Positions 53,546 to 63,017 of a stretch of 64,000 bases of DNA are shown piece by piece. The notes beneath the pieces are model-generated. The model was not told the DNA's origin, made no database searches, and worked only from the letters and a program-made list of their open reading frames with translations. The stretch lies in NCBI GenBank assembly GCA_963792445.1, contig CAWBWO010000021.1, forward strand, positions 41,834-105,833, read 5' to 3'. The stretch comes from Rummeliibacillus sp963792445 (GTDB taxonomy: Bacteria > Bacillota > Bacilli > Bacillales_A > Planococcaceae). How positions within the stretch are numbered: position 1 is the stretch's first letter; each line of letters begins with the position of its first letter. A program made the position numbers and the translations under genes.

Positions 53546-56436
53546 ACCGAAGTCAATCCCCTTTCATTTTTGAGTTCTGCCACATGGATGATATTGGCTG
53601 AATCCCATTTCTTGATCATATCTTCATGACATGTAAAATAAAGTATCTGATGTTCATCTGCAGTACTTTGTATTAATTGTACCATGTAAGAACATCTTAA
53701 ACGATCAAAATGGACAAATGGATCATCCATAATAATTGGAAATGGTGCCGATTGTTTTAATGAATTAGCCAATGCAAAACGAAGAGCGATATAAGCTTGT
53801 TCTTTTGTTGCTTGGGATAGTTCTGCAACTGAATAACGGATTCCATCTGCAGATAATACTTCAAATCTTCCTTCTGTATTTAAATAGAGGGATTCATACC
53901 GATTATTTGTTAATATTTTAAAGTAAGATTCCGATTGTATTAATACTGCTGGGAGCTTTTCTTCTTTTAACTGATGTAGCGTTTCTTGTATCGCACTTGA
54001 AATAAGTTTTGTTATGACCCACTCTTTTGCGTTTTCATTTAAAGACGCCTTTTGTTGTTCGAATTGCTGTAATTGATCTCGATATTGTTGATCCTGTAAT
54101 AGATGGTCTGTTTCTACATGAAGAGTTGCTTGTTCTTTTAAAAGGGCGCCCTTAAGTTGCTTAATCTGAATTTCTTCTTCCTGGTATTCATTGATTTGAT
54201 TATTTGCTTCTTGGATTGTCCCATCAATTGATAACACCAAATCATCATATGCATTAAGTTGAAGATCAATTTGTTTCAATTCATTTGTTATTTGCATAAA
54301 TTGTTTATATTGTTCATCTGCTTCATAAAACGCTTCTACCGTTTCAACCTTAGCTTCTTTTAATAACTTCAATATTTCAGTTTGATACGTATCTTCAAGC
54401 AAACGGAGTTCCTCAAGCTGCTCCTGTAATTGTTTCTTTCTTTCGATTGAATTTGCTAACACTTGTTGCTGTTCAAGCATCTGCTGATAAGTTCGCCCTA
54501 CAATGGTGGACAAATTTTCTGTTGTACAAGTTGTTTTGCAAGCTTTTGATGCTTGCTCGATTCGTTCTGTACTAAATCCTTCAAGTTGTGCTTTTTGCTT
54601 TCTTTTCAATTGCAAACTGCTATATGTCTGTTGAAGTGTACGTACATTTCTGAATAATTCATGTAATAATTTTGGTTGATAATCCCCAATAATTTGAAAT
54701 TTAGCTAAAAACAAATTCAATTGTTCTTTAAATTGACCAGCCTGTGTTTGAAACTTACTTAAATTCTTATAAATTTGTTGTTGCTCTTGTTCTTTATCCT
54801 CTAATTGTTGCTCAACCAATGATACACGATCATTATATTGACGAATAAATTGCTCTAATTTTTCCATCTCTGCATTTCGTGTTTGAACATGTTGTAATTT
54901 TCTTTCGAGTTTTTCTCTTTGATTTGTGTCTTTTGATTTCTTTGTTTGCCTGCCAAATAACATAATAATAATGACTGCTGCGACGATTCCTATTATTGCA
55001 ATCATCATATTCTTTTGCATAACGCCAAAAATGACCGAAATAGCTAGTAATAAAATGCTTACTATTTTCGCAAATTGAGTATGCCCTTTTTCAGATTGAT
55101 GCTGTAAAATTGCTTTTGCCTCAACTGCTTCTTCTTTTTCTTTATACCATTTGTTTAAGCGTTCATGGTCGCCCTCAGTAGGCTTTCCTTCATATAGTTC
55201 ATCTAGTTTTGAGGATAACAATTGCATTTCTTCCTGTAATCGATCGGCTGTACGTTGTTGGAAGCGACATTGTTCTTCTTGCTCTTCAAGTTTACTTAGC
55301 AATCTTTGGAATTGATCATCTTGTTGTATAGAGACTTCCGCTTGTAAGACTGCCTGCTGTTGCTCTACATTACTCAGTCCTAACAGCTTGAATTGAGTAG
55401 CTAGCTCTTGCCGTAAAGCTTGAATATCTCTATCTAACTGACGAATTTGAATTTGCCATTCACGCCACTCTCCATCCAAATCAACCAGTTCTTTTAATGT
55501 ATTTAATTGACTTTCATCAAATTCCACACGTAAATTCGACAATAGTAGTTCATAATCCTGTTGAACTTTTTTGAGTGTTGCTTCATTTGTTAACTTTCTA
55601 TCTAGCAATTGCTCATATCGATTAACTCCATTTGCAGGAAATGATGTATAAGTTATAGTAGATAAATTCCGATTGCAATTTACGTTTTTCATCCAATAAA
55701 GGAGAGAGCTGACGAAACGCATTTAATTGCTGTATATTCTTTTCAAGTTGTTGTTCTTGTTGATTAAGTCTCAATAATTCAACTTGTATATCATTCATTC
55801 TTTTCATGGAAGGCTCAAATTGATCAATCTTGTTTCGCTCTTCTTTTATTCGATGGTCCAGTGATACTAAATTAGTAATTTGTTGATTTAAGAGGGGCAC
55901 TTTTCCTGACTTTTTGAATAATTCCTGCTGTCTTTTTTCTAATTGTTGGTTCACATCTGATAGCTGATCTGCTCCTGTAGTGCCAGACGCAAGAAGAACA
56001 CGTGTTAACTCCTCTTCAGATAAATTTTCCATTTGTTGTAATTGATGCACAGAGAAAGAAAATACTGCTTCAAATCCTTGACGATTATAGCCTCGCAATA
56101 TTTTTGCTAATAATTCTTCATGGCCTTTTTCTCCATTTGAAAGATAGACGGTCACATCTCCAGCGGCTCTTCCTTTAACTCGTTCAATCACACAATCGCC
56201 AAATTCTTTATCTGATATGTGTACTTGACCTCCAAATTTGCCCCCTTTTTTGGTTCGTAACGAAGTAGTTGTTGATTCTTTAGTGGGAATCCAAAAAGTA
56301 TTTGTAGTATAAATTGTTGAATGGTCGTCTTTCCCGCCTCGTTTAAACCATAAAACACATTAATGCCTTTTGATAAATCAACTGTGATTTCTTCATGCTG
56401 TCCGAAACCATAAATCACTAATCTTCGAAAATACAT
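53542..56436 (-). pseudogene. yhaN: Rad50/SbcC-like ATPase YhaN, two frameshifts as sequenced
   Basis: About 963 residues when joined. N-terminal Walker A YGLNEAGKTTIQQF, very long coiled-coil arms rich in Gln/Glu/Lys, a hydrophobic stretch at mid-protein (ILLLAISVIFGVMQKNMMIAIIGIVAAVIIIMLFG, in parts VIFGVMQKNMMIAIIGI), and a C-terminal head with signature VAELSQATKEQAYIALRFAL and Walker B FPIIMDDPFVHFDRLR. Partner of the YhaO nuclease in a Mre11-Rad50-like complex for DNA repair. The frame breaks at about 56241-56251 (a missing base in the A6G5 run; restored PKKGGKFGGQVHISDKEF) and at about 55650 before SFPANGVNRYEQLLDRK. Confidence 0.85.
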
Positions 56437-56447
56437 AATTACACCTC

Positions 56448-57671
56448 CTATCCTTTCTGCATACTCATAAATCGTTTAAATAATTGCTCTGCCTCTGAAA
56501 CAAGTTCATTCATTTCCTCACCAGTCAAATCATTTAAATATCTACTTCCTTTAGGATGCTGGTATAGGTCTTTGACTATTTCCTTTACATGTTTACGGTC
56601 CCAATTATTCAATACTTGAATGACAGACTCAGTCGCAATGGTGGGCTCATATGAATCTGTAATGCAATCTCCAAGCTCGAGATCTTGAACCCATATAAAT
56701 GGTGTATTTTCTTCTTCTTGTTCACGAATCACTTCTAGCCAGTCATCTTTACTTGAATCTTCAAATAAGGTCATAGCTTGTTCGTTAATATTGGTTAATT
56801 GTAGAAAGACTACACCAGCACCATATTGTTTACGAAAAACATCTATTGTTTTCGTACATTCAAGTAGCACTTCATTTGCATGGATCAAATTTTCACAATT
56901 GACATCGATCTGATCAAAAACGATTGCTGAAGTTGGAACAAAAGTACAATCTGCTGCAAAGTTTGTAATAGTCACGTCATAAAACCCTTTTACACCTTGT
57001 TCTTTTTTATGTCTGCTTTGTATATTTCCAGGATAAACAATAGGTGGGTCTGTATGCAAAACTTGTCGCTTGTGAATATGACCTAGAGCCCAATAATCGT
57101 AGTTTTTGGATAATAAATCTTCAATCTTAAAAGGAGCATAGACATCATGCGTTGTGTTCCCTTGAATACTTCCATGTAACATTCCTATATGAATAGCATT
57201 TTGTTCTGATGCGATTGGATAGGTATCAGTCATTGATTGTTGTACATGTCGCTCTGGGTAACTAAACCCGTAGATAAAAACCTCTGTATCTCGAATCACA
57301 AGTTCGAATTTCGTTGTTTTTTCCGGCATAACAAATACGTTTTCTGGCAAGGAAAAACGTGTCCATTTTCCTTTTAAATGATCATGATTTCCGTAACTAA
57401 TCAAAACAGGAATTTGATGTTCAAATAGTTTTTCCATACCATTTCGGAAAATCTTTTGTGCTCGTAAGCTACGATCTTCTCCATCATAAATATCCCCTAC
57501 AATTAGCACGAAATCAGGTTTTACTTCGATTGCCTTCTGGATTAAAGCTGAAAAGGCTTCAAATGTACTATCTCGTAGTTTTTCTAACCCCTTTTCAGGT
57601 AACTCTGACATTCCTTTAAATGGGCTATCCAAATGTAGATCAGCTGCATGAAAAAATCTTATTGAAGACAT
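56448..57671 (-). CDS. yhaO: Mre11/SbcD-like DNA repair exonuclease YhaO
   Basis: 407 residues. Calcineurin-type metallophosphatase domain with motifs HAADLHLDSPF, LIVGDIYDGED, ISYGNHDHLKG, GMLHGSIQG and YWALGHIHKRQ, which carry the two-metal ligands. Forms a complex with YhaN, 12 bases downstream. A possible recombination role, resembling SbcCD, is known for the family. GGGAGTGATGG precedes the ATG. Confidence 0.94.
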   Translation of the reverse strand: MSSIRFFHAADLHLDSPFKGMSELPEKGLEKLRDSTFEAFSALIQKAIEVKPDFVLIVGDIYDGEDRSLRAQKIFRNGMEKLFEHQIPVLISYGNHDHLKGKWTRFSLPENVFVMPEKTTKFELVIRDTEVFIYGFSYPERHVQQSMTDTYPIASEQNAIHIGMLHGSIQGNTTHDVYAPFKIEDLLSKNYDYWALGHIHKRQVLHTDPPIVYPGNIQSRHKKEQGVKGFYDVTITNFAADCTFVPTSAIVFDQIDVNCENLIHANEVLLECTKTIDVFRKQYGAGVVFLQLTNINEQAMTLFEDSSKDDWLEVIREQEEENTPFIWVQDLELGDCITDSYEPTIATESVIQVLNNWDRKHVKEIVKDLYQHPKGSRYLNDLTGEEMNELVSEAEQLFKRFMSMQKG

Positions 57672-57823
57672 TCAATCCATCACTCCCGATGCGAATATTT
57701 GTTCCTATTTTATCATATATTTCCATTATTTTATAGCAATTTTCTGAGCTATTAAGTTTTTTCTATACAAGTATCTGGCTATTTTTGTATAATGAATACA
57801 TATTCATTAAAGGGGTGGTAGTT

Positions 57824-58009
57824 TTGCAAACATTTCGTTTTACAGCATTTGAAAAAAGCGGAGAAATCGTAAAAGATGAAGCATGGGAGTTCTCAGACGA
57901 AGCTACAGCTAAATCACAAGGGGCAGAAAAAATTGAACAATTAGGTTTATCGGAAAAAACGCATCGCCTAGTAAATACAAGTGGTAAATTAATATTATTT
58001 CATGTGTAA
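57824..58009 (+). CDS. YhzD-like small protein
   Basis: About 61 residues from TTG 57824 (MQTFRFTAFEKSGEIVKDEA), placed five bases after AAAGGGGTGG. The pattern THRLVNTSGKLILFHV at the C terminus resembles the YhzD family found beside yhaO in Bacillus (from memory). The frame is open upstream to an ATG at 57785 with no ribosome site. Function unknown. Confidence 0.68.
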   Translation: MQTFRFTAFEKSGEIVKDEAWEFSDEATAKSQGAEKIEQLGLSEKTHRLVNTSGKLILFHV

Positions 58010-58073
58010 AATCGAAAAAATTGGCATTTCAGCGTCATGATCAGATCTAAATTAAATAAATACAGACAAATAA

Positions 58074-58113
58074 AAGCGTTACATTTAATCAGATCAAATG
58101 TAACGTCCTTTTT
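58074..58113 (+). terminator. Terminator of the YhzD-like gene
   Basis: CGTTACATTT and AAATGTAACG around a nine-base loop, followed by TCCTTTTTC. The remaining 170 bases to the hydratase gene hold nothing recognisable. Confidence 0.75.
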
Positions 58114-58283
58114 CACTTGGCATTTTCATTTTTTATAGAAGAATGCCGAATTATTTGGTATTTAATAATTCCCAATTAAAAGTTTATGTTCTATAATCAA
58201 TTCTTTCAATTATAAAATGGATTCAAACTATTGCATATAAAAAATGTAACTTATAATTATGTTAAAATAATAAAAACTAACAT

Positions 58284-59072
58284 TTATCTCCCTTCAAAGC
58301 TTGGAACACGTTTTTCAACAAATGCTTTAATTCCTTCTAAATGATCCTCTGTTTTTCGCATTCTAATTTGCGCTACTTCTTCCTTGCTTAAAATGGCTTT
58401 TAGTTCATCTAGTTTTGTGGAATGTAGAATTTTTTTCGTTTCAATCATTGCAGTAAGTGGTGCATGAAGTAGTTTTTGCGCTATTTGCCCTGCTTCCTCA
58501 TTTGCGAATCCTTTGGCAACAATATGATCAATTAACCCTAAGTCCTTCGCTTCATGAACATTTATAACTTCCCCGGCCCAAATCATTTGAATAGCCTTTG
58601 GAATGCCTAAACGCTCTTTCATAAAGAAATGCCCACCACCGTCAGGGATTAAACCAATTCCTATAAAATTCATTGCTAACTTACTATCATCTTCTGCAAT
58701 GATGATATCACTTGCTAAAGTAATACTGAATCCAAGTCCAGCAGAGGCCCCATGAACTGCAGCAATTGTAACCATTGGTAATGTATAGTAAGCTGTCACT
58801 AATCGAGCAATATCAACCATCACTTTTTCTGTTTCAAAGCTTGCATCTTCTTCTGTTCCAAGCATTGCTTTAATATCGCCACCTGCAGAAAAGACTTTTC
58901 CACTTCCTTTTAGAATTAATACCTGAATAGTAGTTTCATGAGATAACGCTTCAAAGCAATTGGCTAATTCATCAAGCATTACTCCATTCATAGAATTCAT
59001 CGAGTTTGGTCGATTAAAGCTTACAATTGCAAGCCTTCCGTTTTTTTCGACCGTAATTGTTTCATAGCCCAT
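58284..59072 (-). CDS. Enoyl-CoA hydratase-related protein (YhaR-like)
   Basis: 262-residue crotonase-fold protein. The oxyanion-hole segments are SAGGDIKAMLG and AAVHGASAGLGFSI. One of the two hydratase glutamates seems to be replaced: the position after the hole reads GLGFSITLASD (no Glu), and the second site reads NFIGIGLIPDGGGHFFM (Asp, no Glu). It therefore probably acts as an isomerase-type or other crotonase rather than a standard hydratase. The PaaG-like isomerase family has similar features. The position near yhaO matches yhaR of B. subtilis. Confidence 0.82.
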   Translation of the reverse strand: MGYETITVEKNGRLAIVSFNRPNSMNSMNGVMLDELANCFEALSHETTIQVLILKGSGKVFSAGGDIKAMLGTEEDASFETEKVMVDIARLVTAYYTLPMVTIAAVHGASAGLGFSITLASDIIIAEDDSKLAMNFIGIGLIPDGGGHFFMKERLGIPKAIQMIWAGEVINVHEAKDLGLIDHIVAKGFANEEAGQIAQKLLHAPLTAMIETKKILHSTKLDELKAILSKEEVAQIRMRKTEDHLEGIKAFVEKRVPSFEGR

Positions 59073-59411
59073 GATTATTCACTCCTTGATCCTGACTTAA
59101 CATTTACTTTGTTACATACTTAACAAATTCTATTTTCAAAAATAAATCCCTCTCATTTTAAAAAATAATAATCCGATTATTTTCTAAATAATCTAAAATT
59201 ATTATTATCAAAATTTTCCAACTTCACTATTTGAATATAATAACTAAAGGTAAAGCAAATGAGAATGCATTCACTTTCAATCATTAAAATCAAGAAATAT
59301 TGTATTTTCCACAAGGACGAACATTCTATACACAAATAACATTAAAATTCGTATTTAACTATAATTTTGTATACTATCAAACAACAATTTTAAGAAATTC
59401 CAAAAATGCAG

Positions 59412-59440
59412 TTGACATTGGGTGCTTTTCGCTTTAATAT
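59412..59440 (+). promoter_or_regulatory. SigA promoter of the serine T-box operon
   Basis: TTGACA (59412-59417), 17 bases, TAATAT (59435-59440). Transcription would start just before the T-box stem I. Confidence 0.75.
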
Positions 59441-59446
59441 GGGATT

Positions 59447-59726
59447 AAATTTAATACGACGAAAAAATACGACGACGAAGACATGCTTAACGATTTGAAA
59501 ATCTCACAGCGAGCTGATGGTTGGTGCAAATCAGTGATTTCAGCGGTAAGTTCCACTTCCGAGTAGGTATTCTGAACTTTTTAGTAGGTTTACCCGGTCC
59601 ATGCACGTTACGCATATAGCAAAGACTGTCCACATCAAGAGGACAGTGAACAAGGGTGGTACCGCGATTGTTAATTCAAGCTTTTCGCCCCTTACGACGG
59701 TAAGGGTGTGAAAAGCTTTTTTTATA
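59447..59726 (+). ncRNA. T-box riboswitch, probably serine-specific
   Basis: The T-box sequence AGGGTGGTACCGCG is at 59653-59666, followed by the terminator AAGCTTTTCGCCCCTTA / TAAGGGTGTGAAAAGCTT with a T7 run ending at 59726. Stem I lies at about 59460-59580. On its 3' side TCC (59552-59554) precedes ACTTCCGAGTAGG, the usual position of the specifier codon, giving serine. Uncharged tRNA-Ser would favour antitermination and expression of the aminotransferase and serA genes. A 170-base leader without visible genes links it to the first start codon. Confidence 0.85.
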
Positions 59727-59898
59727 TTTAAAAGCTGAAGTGGCTCGTTCAGATAAGTTAATTTCCTACAAAATGCGCATCTTTTAGCTTTCGAACAAAA
59801 GCTAGAGGGCTAACTACTGAAGCTAAATAATAGCATATAAAGGGATTTAACTTAGCAAGTTTAATTAAAATTCTCAAAAATGAGAGGGGTAATTATTC

Positions 59899-61071
59899 AT
59901 GTTACAAGATTATCAACTATTACGTATTCCAGGACCAACTCCAATTCCACCAAGTGTTGAACGTGCTATGACAAAGCCTATGATTGGGCATCGTGGCAAC
60001 GAGACTAGTCAGATGATTCAAAATATTAAACCAAGACTGAAAAAAGTTTTTGGTACAACACAAGATGTCATGATGTTAACTGGTAGTGGTACATCAGGTT
60101 TAGAAGCTGCTATTGTCAATGTTGTAAAACCTGGCGATAAAGTATTAGTCGTTGCAACAGGTGTATTCGGTAATCGTTTCACAAAAATCTGTGAAGCATA
60201 TCACATAAATGTTGAAGAATATAAAGTTGAATGGGGTACAGCTTTAAAACCTGCCAAAATCGCTGAATACCTTAAAGAACATACGGATATTAAAGCTGTA
60301 TTCTCTACTTACTGCGAAACTTCTACTGGTGTTCTTAATCCAGTTGGTGAATTAGCTCAAGCTATTCACGCTGTAAATGAAGAAACTTTAGTGATTATCG
60401 ATGGCGTATCTTGCATGGCAGGTGTTGAAACAAAGATGGATGAATGGGGTATCGATGTTGTTGTAACAGGTTCTCAAAAAGCATTCATGCTTCCAGCAGG
60501 CCTTAACTTCATTGCTGTAAGTGAAAAAGCTTGGAAAGTAATCGAATCTAATCCACAAAAAGGATTCTATTTGGACCTTACAAAATACCGTGATAACTTA
60601 GCCAAGGATACAACGCCTTTCACACCAGCATTATCTCTATTATTTGGTTTAGAACAAGTGCTTGAAAACTTCGATCAAGAAGGTCTTGAAAATGTCTATG
60701 CACGTCACAAATTGATGCGTGATATGACACGTGCTGCTTTCAAAGCATTAGATCTTCCATTATTTGCTTCAGACGAAGATGGTTCTCCAACTGTTACTTC
60801 TGTAAAACCAAATGACTTTGATGCAGAAGCATTCCGTAAAGTATTAAAAGCAGACTTTAACTTATCAGTTGCTGGTGGGCAAGCAGATCTTAAAGGGAAA
60901 ATCTTCCGCGTTGGTCACATGGGCTATTGCGCACCAACAGATGTACTTCAATATGTAGCAGCAATGGAAATTGCGCTTATTAAAGTAGGAAAAGAAATTC
61001 AACTTGGCGCTGGTACTGCAGCAGCCCAAGCGGTTTACTTACAAAATACTAAAGAAAAAGTTGCACAATAA
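59899..61071 (+). CDS. Class V aminotransferase, probable phosphoserine aminotransferase substitute
   Basis: 390-residue PLP enzyme of the serine-pyruvate / alanine-glyoxylate aminotransferase group. The N-terminal RIPGPTPIPPSVERAM, MLTGSGTSGLEAAI, IIDGVSCMAGVE, and the PLP lysine in VVTGSQKAFMLP (about residue 193) are present. A classical SerC has a different signature, and none was seen nearby. Its place directly before serA, under a serine T-box, argues that it makes phosphoserine from 3-phosphohydroxypyruvate, or alternatively interconverts serine or glycine with glyoxylate. The gap to serA is 15 bases. Confidence 0.82.
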   Translation: MLQDYQLLRIPGPTPIPPSVERAMTKPMIGHRGNETSQMIQNIKPRLKKVFGTTQDVMMLTGSGTSGLEAAIVNVVKPGDKVLVVATGVFGNRFTKICEAYHINVEEYKVEWGTALKPAKIAEYLKEHTDIKAVFSTYCETSTGVLNPVGELAQAIHAVNEETLVIIDGVSCMAGVETKMDEWGIDVVVTGSQKAFMLPAGLNFIAVSEKAWKVIESNPQKGFYLDLTKYRDNLAKDTTPFTPALSLLFGLEQVLENFDQEGLENVYARHKLMRDMTRAAFKALDLPLFASDEDGSPTVTSVKPNDFDAEAFRKVLKADFNLSVAGGQADLKGKIFRVGHMGYCAPTDVLQYVAAMEIALIKVGKEIQLGAGTAAAQAVYLQNTKEKVAQ

Positions 61072-61086
61072 GGAGCGAATGTAGAG

Positions 61087-62673
61087 ATGGCTATTAACAT
61101 TTTAATCAGTGACCCATTAAGCGAAGATGGTATTTACCCTCTTCGTCAAGAAAAACAACTAGATTTAAATATTGTGATTAACACTGGCCTTCCACCAGAA
61201 GAATTAAAAACAATTATTAAAGACTACGATGTATTACTTGTACGTAGTCAAACAAAAGTAACTCGTGACATCATAGAAGCGGCTGACAACCTAAAACTAA
61301 TTGGTCGTGCAGGTGTAGGCGTTGATAACATTGACCTTGAAGCAGCAACTGAAAAAGGGATTATCGTGATAAACGCTCCAGACGGTAATACAAACTCAGC
61401 TGCAGAGCATACAACTGCAATGATTATGGCTTTAGCTCGTCATATTCCACATGCATACCTATCATTAAAAGAAGGTCGTTGGGATCGCAAAAAGTTCGTA
61501 GGTGTTGAGTTAAAAAACAAAACGCTAGGGGTTATCGGATTTGGCCGAATCGGTCAAGAAGTTGCTCATCGTGCAAAAGGCAATCGCATGAACGTTATTG
61601 CTTACGATCCATTCCTAACTGCTGAAAAAGCTGAAAAAGCCGGAGTAGATTATGGAACTGTTGAAGAAGTTGCGAAAGTTGCTGACTTTATCACAGTTCA
61701 CACACCACTTCTAGATTCAACTCGTCATATGATCAATGAGGAAGTTTTCAATGTCATGAAAGACGGCGTTCGCATTATCAACTGTGCTCGAGGCGGTATT
61801 ATAGACGAAAATGCACTTTACAATGCGATTGAAATTGGTAAAGTTGCTGGTGCTGCATTAGATGTAATGGAGGATGAACCATTCGTAGGTAACCGACTTC
61901 TTGACTTACCACAAGTTATTGCAACACCTCACCTTGGTGCCTCAACTATTGAAGCGCAAGAATCTGTTGCAATTGATGTAAGTAATGATATTTTAAGCTA
62001 CTTCAAAGATGGTACTGTTCGTAACCCAGTGAACATGCCATCTGTTCCAAAAGATATGGTAGCAAAAGTAGAACCATTCTTTGATCTAGCAGATAAAATA
62101 GGTACTTTCGTTTCTAACTTAACGAACGAAGCAATCGAAGAAATTAATGTTTACTATTCTGGTGAACTTGCAGGATTCGACGTTCGCCCATTAACAAACA
62201 ACACTGTTAAAGGTGTACTTACTCGAAACCTAGGCAACCATGTAAACAATGTAAATGCTCGTTACTTAGCAGAACGTAATACAATCAAAATTAACGAACA
62301 TAAATCTACAACTGCAAAAGCATTCTTAAACTCTATTTCTGTTGAACTAGTAACCAAAAATGAAACTCATAAAGTAAAAGGTACATTACTAAATGGACTA
62401 GGACCACGTATCGTACAAGTGGATGAATACGTAGTTGACGTTGTGCCACAAGGTCACATAATCTTTATCAAACATACAGATAAACCTGGTGCAATCGGCC
62501 GTGTCGGTACATTACTTGCTGATAAAGAAATCAACATCGCAACAATGCAAGTTGGCCGCTCAAACCAAGGCGGAAATGCCATCATGATGCTTTCAGTTGA
62601 TAACTCAGTAGACAACGTAGAATTCTTAACAAACCAAGACAATATCTTCGAAGCAATCGCAATAAACTTATAA
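61087..62673 (+). CDS. serA: D-3-phosphoglycerate dehydrogenase SerA
   Basis: First enzyme of serine synthesis: 3-phosphoglycerate to 3-phosphohydroxypyruvate with NAD+. 528 residues, the long form. Substrate domain 1-98 and 285-310, NAD domain with VIGFGRIGQEVAHRAKG and INCARGGIIDENAL, catalytic His in ATPHLGASTIEAQ, an intervening domain (about 325-450), and a C-terminal ACT domain (about 455-528; FIKHTDKPGAIGRVGTLLAD) for serine feedback. Second gene of the T-box operon. Confidence 0.96.
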   Translation: MAINILISDPLSEDGIYPLRQEKQLDLNIVINTGLPPEELKTIIKDYDVLLVRSQTKVTRDIIEAADNLKLIGRAGVGVDNIDLEAATEKGIIVINAPDGNTNSAAEHTTAMIMALARHIPHAYLSLKEGRWDRKKFVGVELKNKTLGVIGFGRIGQEVAHRAKGNRMNVIAYDPFLTAEKAEKAGVDYGTVEEVAKVADFITVHTPLLDSTRHMINEEVFNVMKDGVRIINCARGGIIDENALYNAIEIGKVAGAALDVMEDEPFVGNRLLDLPQVIATPHLGASTIEAQESVAIDVSNDILSYFKDGTVRNPVNMPSVPKDMVAKVEPFFDLADKIGTFVSNLTNEAIEEINVYYSGELAGFDVRPLTNNTVKGVLTRNLGNHVNNVNARYLAERNTIKINEHKSTTAKAFLNSISVELVTKNETHKVKGTLLNGLGPRIVQVDEYVVDVVPQGHIIFIKHTDKPGAIGRVGTLLADKEINIATMQVGRSNQGGNAIMMLSVDNSVDNVEFLTNQDNIFEAIAINL

Positions 62674-62705
62674 CTTTCTAGTATTTCTATCTAATGAAAA
62701 ACATA

Positions 62706-62744
62706 AAAGAAGCAGTCTCGAAAAAGAGACTGCTTTCTTTTTGC
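62706..62744 (+). terminator. Terminator of the serA operon
   Basis: AAAGAAGCAGTCTC and GAGACTGCTTTCTTT around a six-base loop, ending in a T-run. Confidence 0.9.
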
Positions 62745-62965
62745 GCATTTATTCTATTTTTGATTAGTTCTGATAAATTCTTGCTTGGAATTTCGATCAA
62801 GGCCCCGTATATAATTCTTGAGCATTTTTAGAGGTTTATGCGCGATTTTTGATGTTATATCTGTGGTTTTGGCAGTCAAGTCCGAAGAATTGTGTAAATT
62901 AAAAACACAAGGTTACAACTATTTTGTTTTCGAGAATCATTTTTTTGAAGATTATAATATTTTTT

Positions 62966-62986
62966 CTTTGAAGGTACCCTTCAAAG
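62966..62986. terminator. Hairpin flanked by T and A runs downstream of the transposase
   Basis: CTTTGAAGG and CCTTCAAAG around TAC, with T5 before and A7 after on the plus strand, so either strand could terminate. It lies 30 bases beyond the transposase stop. The rest of the 340-base gap from serA (62745-63017) shows no supported gene and no confirmed IS end. Confidence 0.55.
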
Positions 62987-63017
62987 AAAAAAATTTCGCG
63001 CGCTGCGCTTCTTGTTT

